From assembly GCF_008180615.1 (NCBI RefSeq), contig NZ_VTEH01000016.1, positions 1-64,000 of the forward strand: a stretch of DNA of 64,000 nt. Direction: 5' to 3'. This DNA is from Rossellomorea vietnamensis. GTDB lineage: Bacteria; Bacillota; Bacilli; Bacillales; Bacillaceae_B. The position numbers and the translations under genes are program-made. Below the pieces are notes generated by a model. That model saw only the letters and a program-made list of their open reading frames with translations, made no database searches and was not told the DNA's origin. Position 1 is the first letter of the stretch. The number at the start of each line of letters is the position of its first letter. Positions 19,846-26,912 of the stretch are shown in pieces.

Positions 19846-20270
19846 CAGGTGTCCCTCGAGGAAGTCACGAGAGACACTGAAAGGGTGAAAGGGCCCTCCA
19901 GGTGCCCCTCGAGAAAGTCACGAGGGACACTAAAAGGGTGAAAGAGCCCTCCAGGTGTCCCTCGAGGAAGTCACGAGGGACACTAAAAGGAGTAAAAAGC
20001 TCTCCAGGTGTCCCTCGAGAAAGTCACGAGAGACACTAAAAGGGTGAAAAGGCCCTTCAGGTGTCCCTCGAGAAAGTCACGAGAGACACTAAAAGGGTGA
20101 AAGGGCCCTCCAGGTGTCCCTCGAGGAAGTCACGAGGGACACTAAAAGGGTGAAAGGGCCCTCCAGGTGTCCCTCTAGAAAGTCACGAGAGACACTAAAA
20201 GGGTGAAAGGGCCCTCCAGCTGACCCTGGAGGAAGTCACGAGGGATACAAAAAGGAGAAAATACTTCCAG
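19846..20270. repeat. 53-bp hairpin array B, 8 units, within the pur cluster
   Basis: CAGGTGTCCC-type starts at 19846, 19899, 19952, 20005, 20058, 20111, 20164 and 20217: exactly 53 bp apart. Each unit holds a dyad GTGTCCCTCG ... CGAGGGACAC (10-bp arms, 9-nt loop) and a second small palindrome AGGGCCCT. Arm changes such as CGAGAGACAC are tolerated. A purH-purD read-through RNA would carry eight regularly spaced stem-loops. Confidence 0.92.
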
Positions 20271-20322
20271 ATTCAGAAAAAAGCATGGAAATAAAGGCTT
20301 ATACATAAAAAGGGGTGTCCAA

Positions 20323-21606
20323 ATGAACGTACTTGTTATCGGGCGGGGCGGAAGAGAGCATGCGCTTTGCGATGCCTTGCGAAAAGGTCCCAGCGTGGAA
20401 AGAGTATTTTGTGCTCCAGGCAACACCGGGATTGCAGGAATCGTCCAAACAGTCGATATTGCTGAAACAGATTTTGACGGACTGATTTCATTCTCGAAAG
20501 AAAACAAGATTGACTTGGCCGTGGTAGGTCCCGAAGTTCCGCTTTTAGAAGGAATTGCCGATGCCTTCAAAAAAGAGGGAATCAGGGTTTTTGGTCCCGA
20601 TAAAAGAGCTGCGGTTATTGAAGGAAGCAAGTCGTTTGCCAAAGAATTGATGAAAAAATACAGCATCCCAACAGCTGCCTACGAAACGTTCTCTGATTTT
20701 GAGAGCGCTAAAGAGTATGTATTAAAATCAGGTGCTCCGATTGTCATCAAAGCAGACGGTCTTGCTGCAGGAAAAGGGGTCGTGGTTGCCCAGACAGTGG
20801 ATGAGGCGCTGGATGCTTTGGAACAGATGCTCCTTCAATCAAAATTTGGGGAGGCATCCGCGAAGGTTGTCATTGAGGAGTTTTTAGAAGGAGAAGAGTT
20901 TTCCCTGATGGCCTTTGTAGACGGAGAAAACGTTTATCCAATGGAGGCAGCGCAGGATCATAAGCGAGCTTATAACGGTGATCAAGGTCCCAACACAGGC
21001 GGCATGGGTGCTTATTCTCCTGTACCGCATATCAGCACCAGCGTTATTAACGAAGCTGTCCAAACTATATTAATTCCAACGGCAAATGCGATGAAAGCTG
21101 AAGGTCGGCCATTTAAAGGGATCCTTTATGCGGGGTTAATTGTAACTTCTCAAGGCCCGAAAGTCATTGAATTCAACGCGCGTTTCGGTGATCCCGAAAC
21201 ACAGGTGGTCCTGCCGAGGCTTCGGTCCGACCTTGCCCAGGTGTTTTATAATATCTGCGAGGGCAAAAAAGTCACATTGGAATGGGATGAGTGCGGGGCT
21301 GCTGGTGTCGTGCTGGCTGCTGAAGGCTATCCGGAGGCATATAAAAAGTCGGTGCCCATCCACGGATTGGATCTGCTGAATGATGAGACACTCGTATATC
21401 ATGCGGGAACCTGCCTGGATGAAAATGCCCGATTGGTATCCAATGGAGGAAGGGTTCTGCTGATTGCTTCGAAACAGCCTCAATTAGAGGAAGCACTGAA
21501 AAGAGTCTACAGTGAGATTGGGAAATTGGACATTGACGGACTTTTTTACAGGACAGATATCGGCAGAAGGGCTATCGAACGCGCTTCTTCCGCCCTTTCC
21601 GAATAA
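20323..21606 (+). CDS. purD: phosphoribosylamine-glycine ligase PurD
   Basis: 427 residues, ATP-grasp enzyme making GAR from phosphoribosylamine, glycine and ATP. N-terminal MNVLVIGRGGREHALCDAL, central ADGLAAGKGVVVA (ATP-grasp loop) and NARFGDPETQVVLPRL (metal site) are all intact. SD AAGGGGTG. Cut off from purH by 753 bp; no convincing promoter was found in the gap. The last 35 bp overlap a small gene on the other strand. Confidence 0.97.
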   Translation: MNVLVIGRGGREHALCDALRKGPSVERVFCAPGNTGIAGIVQTVDIAETDFDGLISFSKENKIDLAVVGPEVPLLEGIADAFKKEGIRVFGPDKRAAVIEGSKSFAKELMKKYSIPTAAYETFSDFESAKEYVLKSGAPIVIKADGLAAGKGVVVAQTVDEALDALEQMLLQSKFGEASAKVVIEEFLEGEEFSLMAFVDGENVYPMEAAQDHKRAYNGDQGPNTGGMGAYSPVPHISTSVINEAVQTILIPTANAMKAEGRPFKGILYAGLIVTSQGPKVIEFNARFGDPETQVVLPRLRSDLAQVFYNICEGKKVTLEWDECGAAGVVLAAEGYPEAYKKSVPIHGLDLLNDETLVYHAGTCLDENARLVSNGGRVLLIASKQPQLEEALKRVYSEIGKLDIDGLFYRTDIGRRAIERASSALSE

Positions 21607-21685
21607 ATGCATAAAGAATGGCAATGATGCCGCCAATGACAGAAATCAGCACATAAGCCATATCGGTCACATATTCCAAGAACAT
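21572..21685 (-). CDS. 37-residue single-pass membrane protein
   Basis: Short frame on the minus strand: begins MFLEYVTDMAYVLISVIGG and continues IIAILYAFIRKGRKKRVR. One membrane helix (about residues 10-28), then a strongly basic cytoplasmic tail. GGAG 8 nt before the ATG is a good SD. It is convergent with purD and overlaps its last 35 bp. Function unknown; length and layout suggest a genuine micro-protein, not a shadow. Confidence 0.6.
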   Translation of the reverse strand: MFLEYVTDMAYVLISVIGGIIAILYAFIRKGRKKRVR

Positions 21686-21717
21686 CGTGATCACTCCACT
21701 TCTATAGATTTGTAAAC

Positions 21718-21749
21718 AACAGGGTGCCCAAAGAGGACACCCTGTTTTA
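21718..21749 (+). terminator. purD terminator
   Basis: ACAGGGTG-C-CC / GG-A-CACCCTGT stem with AAAGA loop, followed by TTTT. Closes the purine cluster. Confidence 0.85.
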
Positions 21750-21765
21750 ATTGTATAGTCTCGTT

Positions 21766-21825
21766 TAACGTGTTAAAGCACTGATAGGGACAGTCCCTTT
21801 TCGTGTGGTAGAGCACTAAAAGCAA
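21766..21825. repeat. GGGACAGTCCC dispersed palindromic element
   Basis: Palindrome at 21788-21798, with GTGTTAAAGCACTGAT on the left and TCGTGTGGTAGAGCAC on the right. Second copy of the element described at 10909-10968, again just behind a pur gene. Confidence 0.75.
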
Positions 21826-21830
21826 ATCCC

Positions 21831-22193
21831 TTATGATGGGTTATACGGCAGGTCTGGTGTATCTGTGTTTCGTTCGTCGCTGTCGATGTCTTGGATTTTT
21901 TGGTGGGAATCATTCTCTCCCTTTTTCCCTTTCAGCATTGAAGCAATGTTCAGCATGCTTTTGCCTTCTTTTGCTTCGGAATCGCTGTCCATCTGATTTT
22001 CAAAAATGGCCGTGATGGGGCAGAAGCGAAGGATTCCTTCTCCCACTTTCATGCCGCCAAGAAGAGCCATCCATAGATAAGAGTCTCTCCAAGGCATTTT
22101 CACCAATTTTGCCGTTGCCCAGGATAAAACGGTAAACCCTACCGTAATTCGAATTAAAGCATTCACAATACCTATGTTTTGTGTAACCTTCAT
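21831..22193 (-). CDS. DUF2892-type (YgaP-like) membrane protein
   Basis: 120 residues. The first ~65 form two membrane segments typical of the DUF2892/YgaP-like membrane domain (NIGIVNALIRITVGFTVLSWA and a second around YLWMALLGGMKVGEGILRFCPI). The rest is a charged tail (SDSEAKEGKSMLN, DIDSDERNTDTPD). No rhodanese domain. Strong AAGGAGGA SD. Divergent from yerA. Role unknown. Confidence 0.75.
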   Translation of the reverse strand: MKVTQNIGIVNALIRITVGFTVLSWATAKLVKMPWRDSYLWMALLGGMKVGEGILRFCPITAIFENQMDSDSEAKEGKSMLNIASMLKGKKGENDSHQKIQDIDSDERNTDTPDLPYNPS

Positions 22194-22343
22194 GGCAATT
22201 CCTCCTTACAAAATATTTACAATTTTTCTGTAAACCTTTAATGCGTTAAAGTCCAAACTATGATAACATTAGTAATTAATACATTGAGCTAATGCTGAAA
22301 GAACTTGTTCATTAGTGATCTCTATCAAGAGGAGTGTTCATAG

Positions 22344-24083
22344 TTGGTACAACGTTATCGATGGAAAAACAAGCAGCTGCGTGAACATATAGATGTTTTA
22401 AACGGCGAAGTGCAGCCGACCAAGATATTGAAAAATGCAGTATACCTGCATTCCGTTCTAAAGAAGTGGGTATCCGCCCATATCTGGATTTATGACGACC
22501 GCATCATCTACTGTGGCGATAAACTTCCTGAAAACCTTGAAGGGTGTGAAGTCACGGACTGCAGCGGCTACTTTCTTGTCCCTGGCTACATAGAACCCCA
22601 TGTTCACCCGTTTCAACTTTATAATCCCCATTCTTTTGCACATTATGCATCCCAGACCGGAACAACGACCTTCATTAACGACAACCTTATGCTGTTTTTA
22701 TTAATGAATAAAAAGAAAGCGTTTTCTTTTTTGGGAGAGCTGAAGAAACTTCCCTTTTCAATGTTCTGGTGGGCTCGTTTCGATTCGCAGACGGAAATGC
22801 AGAGGGAAGAGACGGTATTCTCCCACAGTGAAGTGAAGGCTTGGCTGGGACATCAAGATGTGGTCCAGGGAGGGGAACTGACTTCGTGGCCGAGGCTGCT
22901 GGATGGAGATGATATGCTGCTTCATCTTATGCAGGAGGCCAAGAGGCTGAACAAAGTGGTGGAAGGCCATTTGCCTGGAGCTTCTGAGAAAACGCTGGCT
23001 AAACTCGCTTTGCTGGGAATAGACGGCGACCATGAGGCCATGACGGGAAAAGATGTATACATGAGGCTCATGCAGGGCCTGGCGGTGACACTGAGAAATT
23101 CATCGATCCGGCCGGATTTGGATAAACTCCTGGAAGAAATAAAGGAATACAATATAGGTAACTATGATGAAATGATGCTTACCACTGACGGCTCAACACC
23201 TGGTTTTTATGAAAATGGTGTGCTGGATGACCTTATCGCAAAAGCCATTGCCAGCGGAATTCCGGTAATCGATGCCTATCATATGGCGAGCTACAATGTG
23301 GCCCGGCACTACCGGATTTCCCACCACCATGGAATGATTGCCGCGGGAAGGGTCGCAAACATCAATTTTCTTGAAAAGAAAGATCAGCCCGCTCCTCTAA
23401 GCGTTATGGCGAAGGGGCAATGGGTGAAATCGCTGCAAGGTGAACAGGCGGATGTCCCGGCACCGGATTGGGGAAGATTTGGCCTCGCCCCGCTTGATTT
23501 ACAGTGGGAGTTGAGCTACGATGACTTGCAGTTTTCCATGCCGTTTGGAATCGAAATGGTAAATGAAGTGATCACGAAGCCTTATTCAGTCAGTATTGAT
23601 GCCTCTGAAACATCCTTATCAGAAGCACATGATGAATGCTTCCTGATGCTGGTGGACAAAGGCGGCAAGTGGAGGATAAGCACCATGGTGAAAGGCTTTG
23701 CCTACAGCGTCAAAGGTTTCGTTTCTTCTTTTTCAAATACAGGCGATATCATTTTGATCGGCAAGGATAAAAGAGACATGATGAATGCTTTTAAAAGGAT
23801 GAAAGAGATCGGCGGAGGAATTGTACTGAGCGAAAATGAAGAGATTCTTCATGAAATTCCGCTGAAGGTCGGCGGCATCATGTCAGACAAAGGGATGGTA
23901 GAGTTGATTGATGAGGAGAAGAAAATGAAAGAGCTGTTATTTGCAAGAGGCTACTCTTTCAATGATCCTGTTTATACCCTGCTGTTTCTGCAATCCACCC
24001 ATCTCCCTTACATCAGGGTCACCCAGCGCGGAATATATGATGTTATGAAGAAAACGGTACTCTTTCCTACGATAATGCGTTAA
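22344..24083 (+). CDS. yerA: adenine deaminase-like amidohydrolase YerA
   Basis: 579 residues, amidohydrolase superfamily. The first metal pair is in YIEPHVHPFQLY; further conserved features are EGHLPGASE, LGIDGDHEAMTG and TTDGSTPG. The C-terminal half matches the extra domain of adenine deaminases. TTG start 9 nt after AAGAGGAG. In B. subtilis the gene is also near purD; a role in adenine-type salvage is suggested, but the activity of this paralogue is uncertain. Confidence 0.9.
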   Translation: MVQRYRWKNKQLREHIDVLNGEVQPTKILKNAVYLHSVLKKWVSAHIWIYDDRIIYCGDKLPENLEGCEVTDCSGYFLVPGYIEPHVHPFQLYNPHSFAHYASQTGTTTFINDNLMLFLLMNKKKAFSFLGELKKLPFSMFWWARFDSQTEMQREETVFSHSEVKAWLGHQDVVQGGELTSWPRLLDGDDMLLHLMQEAKRLNKVVEGHLPGASEKTLAKLALLGIDGDHEAMTGKDVYMRLMQGLAVTLRNSSIRPDLDKLLEEIKEYNIGNYDEMMLTTDGSTPGFYENGVLDDLIAKAIASGIPVIDAYHMASYNVARHYRISHHHGMIAAGRVANINFLEKKDQPAPLSVMAKGQWVKSLQGEQADVPAPDWGRFGLAPLDLQWELSYDDLQFSMPFGIEMVNEVITKPYSVSIDASETSLSEAHDECFLMLVDKGGKWRISTMVKGFAYSVKGFVSSFSNTGDIILIGKDKRDMMNAFKRMKEIGGGIVLSENEEILHEIPLKVGGIMSDKGMVELIDEEKKMKELLFARGYSFNDPVYTLLFLQSTHLPYIRVTQRGIYDVMKKTVLFPTIMR

Positions 24084-24131
24084 AATGTTAAAGTGAGAGA
24101 TAAAAGACAGGTTTAGGGGTGTAATACTTAG

Positions 24132-25172
24132 ATGTGGAAGAAAACTGCGATAGCGGCAATGGCCGCGTTTCTGCTGACAGCATGCAGTTCAGATAATGAA
24201 GCAGCCGATAATAACGATAACACGGCAGACAACAATACAGAACAAAAAGAACAAAATCAGGATAAAAGTGATGAAGCGGCTGAACCTCAGTTTCATCATC
24301 CGCTGACTGGAACCGCTTCTGATGAAGAATCACAGCAGAGAACGGTGGCCGTGGTTGTCAATAACCATCCGAAAGCACGCCCGCAGTCCGGCTTGGATCA
24401 TGCGGATATAGTCTATGAAGTCCTCGCGGAAGGAAATGTGACACGGTTTATCGCACTTTTCCAAAGTGAGCAGCCTGAAACGGTCGGGCCGGTCAGAAGT
24501 GCCCGCGACTATTTCATTGAGCTGGCAGAAGGCTATGACAGCTTCTTCGTGGCTCACGGGTACAGCCCTGAAGCGAAAGACTTACTGGCAAGCGGTTCTG
24601 TCGATAATATCAATGGCATGGAATACGACGGCTCATTATTCAAGAGGGCCGATTTCCGAAAGGCTCCGCACAATTCATATATATCATTTGAGAATATTGA
24701 AAAAGGTGCTGACAAAGTAGGAGCCGAAATGGATACTCCGCCGGAAGCGCTGGAGTTTGCTCAATCAGCAGAGGCTGAAGGAGAAGAGGCGGCATCTGTA
24801 AAGCTTTCCTACTATGATAATCCGTCATTTTCCCCGGTTTATAAGTACGAGCAGGCTGAAGGAAAATACACAAGAGTCTCTGATGGTGAAGTGCTGGAGG
24901 ATTATGATACTGGAAATCCGGTACTGCTGGACAACATTTTTATCATAGAAGCACCTCATGCAGTCGTCGATGATGCCGGACGCCGGGACATCGACCTGTC
25001 CTCTGGAGGAAATGCATATCTCCTGCAAAAGGGGAAGCTTTTGAAAATAAAATGGGAAAACCAAGATGGAAGAATCGTTCCCGCTGGTGATGCAGGTTTG
25101 CTGCCGGGGAAAACATGGATCAATATCATTCCTGACAATCCAGGGCTGGAAGAATTCATCACAGTACAGTAA
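24132..25172 (+). CDS. yerB: DUF3048 lipoprotein YerB
   Basis: 346 residues. Signal peptide with lipobox LLTACSS (Cys ~19) makes it a membrane-anchored lipoprotein. A low-complexity D/N-rich linker follows (about 22-50), then DUF3048 (QRTVAVVVNNHPKARPQSGLDHADIVYEVLAEG, GPVRSARDYFIELA). AGGGGTG SD. First of yerB-yerC, 48 bp after yerA. Biochemical role unknown. Confidence 0.92.
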   Translation: MWKKTAIAAMAAFLLTACSSDNEAADNNDNTADNNTEQKEQNQDKSDEAAEPQFHHPLTGTASDEESQQRTVAVVVNNHPKARPQSGLDHADIVYEVLAEGNVTRFIALFQSEQPETVGPVRSARDYFIELAEGYDSFFVAHGYSPEAKDLLASGSVDNINGMEYDGSLFKRADFRKAPHNSYISFENIEKGADKVGAEMDTPPEALEFAQSAEAEGEEAASVKLSYYDNPSFSPVYKYEQAEGKYTRVSDGEVLEDYDTGNPVLLDNIFIIEAPHAVVDDAGRRDIDLSSGGNAYLLQKGKLLKIKWENQDGRIVPAGDAGLLPGKTWINIIPDNPGLEEFITVQ

Positions 25173-25255
25173 TTGAATAAAGGCTCTTTTCATAAGCTTG
25201 TTTCAAAAGCAGCAATTTATCCGAAAATATCCTTCAATAAAAAGGAGAAATGAAC

Positions 25256-25561
25256 ATGCAGATCAATAAAATCAAAGGTAAAGAATTGGACCAGTTGTTT
25301 AATGCGATCTTGTCACTTCAAGATAAAGATGAGTGCTATCGTTTTTTTGACGATCTTGCTACAATCAACGAAATCCAGTCTCTTGCACAGCGCCTGGAAG
25401 TAGCGAGAATGCTGGAAGAAGGCAAAACCTATCATAAGATCGAGGCCGAAACCGGCGCCAGCACAGCAACGATTTCCCGTGTAAAGCGCTGCCTCAATTA
25501 CGGAAACGACGCCTATCATATGGTATTGGAACGTGTCGGCAATCAGAAGGAAGAAGAGTAA
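25256..25561 (+). CDS. yerC: YerC, TrpR-family DNA-binding protein
   Basis: 101 residues. Helix-turn-helix of the YerC/TrpR family: IQSLAQRLEVARMLEEGKTY, then GASTATISRVKRCLNYG. An ATG at 25250 is only 2 nt from the SD; the ATG at 25256 (MQINKIKGKELDQLF) has 8-nt spacing from GGAG and matches the family. Regulated genes unknown. Confidence 0.92.
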   Translation: MQINKIKGKELDQLFNAILSLQDKDECYRFFDDLATINEIQSLAQRLEVARMLEEGKTYHKIEAETGASTATISRVKRCLNYGNDAYHMVLERVGNQKEEE

Positions 25562-25620
25562 TAGTATTTCATAGTGTATGAGCGGAACCAGGCTTGAAGT
25601 AGAGTCCTTTCCGTAGAAAA

Positions 25621-25669
25621 CCAAAAAGACTGGCACAGAGCAAAAATGTGCCAGTCTTTTTGGTTTTTC
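25621..25669 (+). terminator. yerC terminator
   Basis: CCAAAAAGACTGGCACA and TGTGCCAGTCTTTTTGG form a perfect 17-bp stem, loop GAGCAAAAA, then TTTTT. Confidence 0.92.
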
Positions 25670-25710
25670 TTACGAATTATAAGATTATATTTTTCCTCGG
25701 TTAGTTCAGC

Positions 25711-25754
25711 GCCCAGCCCCTCGGGGTTAAATGGTTACGTCGGTCGGGCTGGGC
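25711..25754. repeat. hairpin repeat GCCCAGCCC / GGGCTGGGC
   Basis: 9-bp arms at 25711-25719 and 25746-25754. The interior CCCCTCGGGGTTAAAT resembles the CCCCTCGGGGTCAAAT of the larger hairpin repeats at 34800 and 35900, so this looks like a shortened relative. Confidence 0.5.
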
Positions 25755-25765
25755 TGGTTTGCGAT

Positions 25766-25890
25766 GAGATGTGTATGAAGCGGCGGGAACATCGGCCGGG
25801 AGCAGGTGTTTTTTTGTAGAGATGTGTATGAAGCAGCGGGAACATCGGTCGGAAGCGGACGTTCTTTATAGAGATGTGTATTATGCAGAG
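25766..25890. repeat. 52/53-bp array C, 2-3 units
   Basis: GAGATGTGTAT starts at 25766, 25819 and 25871 (spacing 53 and 52). Units include ATCGG(C/T)CGG(G/A)AGC and a T-rich tract. The same landmarks in the same order occur on the minus strand of array E (57654-58173), so C is an inverted, shortened relative of E. Confidence 0.75.
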
Positions 25891-26010
25891 GAAACCTTTC
25901 TCAAAATAGGAGTAAATATAGGCCCTGCAGAGTCTGAGCCAGGCACTTGCGGTTTGGGAATAAAATCCATACTCTCTCTGCACGGCTCCCTCGTTAATTG
26001 GTGATAGGAA

Positions 26011-26019
26011 TGGTATAAT
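26011..26019 (+). promoter_or_regulatory. extended -10 promoter of pcrB
   Basis: TGGTATAAT, an extended -10 with a perfect TATAAT, 37 bp upstream of the pcrB start. The -35 region (TCGTTA, 17-nt spacing) is weak. Confidence 0.6.
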
Positions 26020-26055
26020 GTTTTAATGGAAATGAATGAATTGGAGGATGTAAGG

Positions 26056-26745
26056 ATGTACGATGTCAGAGAGTGGCGCCATGTATTTAAGCTCGACCCT
26101 GCCAAGGAGATCAGCGACGTAGATTTAGATAGAATCTGTGAATCGGGAACGGATGCGGTAATTATTGGCGGGACCGACGATGTCACCCTTGAAGGGGTTC
26201 TGGACCTGATGGCGAGAGTCAGGAGGTACACTGTGCCGTGTGCTCTCGAGGTCAGCAATATGGAATCTCTCACCCCGGGATTCGATTTTTATTTTATCCC
26301 GACTGTGTTAAACAGTGACGACCCCTTGTGGCTGAAGGGCCTGCATCATCAAGCGGTGAAGGAATATGGGGAAATCATGAACTGGGACGAGATATTCGTA
26401 GAGGGATATTGTATCCTGAACAGTGACTGCAAAGCAGCCAAGCTGACAGGCGCCAGCACGGATTTGGCTAAAGAAGATGTGGCAGCCTATGCAATGATGG
26501 CAGAAAAAATGTTCCATCTTCCTATCTTTTATCTGGAATACAGCGGCATGTACGGTGATATCGAGTATGTCCGCGAAACAGCGCGGGTGCTTGAAAACAC
26601 AACCCTGTTTTATGGCGGGGGCATCCAAACACCGGAACAGGCACGCGAAATGGGAGAGCACGCAGACGTCATCGTCGTCGGAAATATTATTTACGAAGAT
26701 TTAACCGCAGCATTGAAAACAGTGAAAGCTGTTCAAACAGTATAA
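26056..26745 (+). CDS. pcrB: heptaprenylglyceryl phosphate synthase PcrB
   Basis: 229 residues, TIM-barrel prenyltransferase that links heptaprenyl diphosphate to sn-glycerol-1-phosphate. Features: SGTDAVIIGGTDDVT, FYLEYSGMYGD, LFYGGGIQTPEQA and DVIVVGN (phosphate-binding end of the barrel). ATG at 26056 chosen because MYDVREWRHVFKLDP is the family N-terminus and GGAGGATGTAAGG precedes it; the in-frame ATG at 26026 would add ten residues. Confidence 0.95.
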   Translation: MYDVREWRHVFKLDPAKEISDVDLDRICESGTDAVIIGGTDDVTLEGVLDLMARVRRYTVPCALEVSNMESLTPGFDFYFIPTVLNSDDPLWLKGLHHQAVKEYGEIMNWDEIFVEGYCILNSDCKAAKLTGASTDLAKEDVAAYAMMAEKMFHLPIFYLEYSGMYGDIEYVRETARVLENTTLFYGGGIQTPEQAREMGEHADVIVVGNIIYEDLTAALKTVKAVQTV

Positions 26746-26846
26746 ATTCATAATATTTATCCATCTTTGAGAGTTAATCATGATTAATTTTCAAGAGGGT
26801 GCAAAATTGAAGCGAAAATTAATCAGCAGTTACCCTTAATTAATCC

Positions 26847-26876
26847 TTCATATTAAATGGTAAAAATTGATATAAT
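26847..26876 (+). promoter_or_regulatory. putative pcrA promoter
   Basis: TTCATA (26847-26852) and TATAAT (26871-26876), 18-nt spacer, overlapping or abutting a LexA-like box. This would let pcrA-ligA-camS be transcribed apart from pcrB. Confidence 0.55.
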
Positions 26877-26877
26877 A

Positions 26878-26891
26878 AGAACAAATGTTCG
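26878..26891 (+). promoter_or_regulatory. LexA (DinR)-like SOS box before pcrA
   Basis: AGAACAAATGTTCG fits the Bacillus SOS consensus GAACNNNNGTTC with a perfect dyad GAAC/GTTC. It begins 2 nt after the TATAAT, so a bound repressor would block initiation. Helicase and ligase are plausible SOS targets. Confidence 0.65.
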
Positions 26892-26912
26892 TTATGGTGG
26901 TGGAATAGGAAA

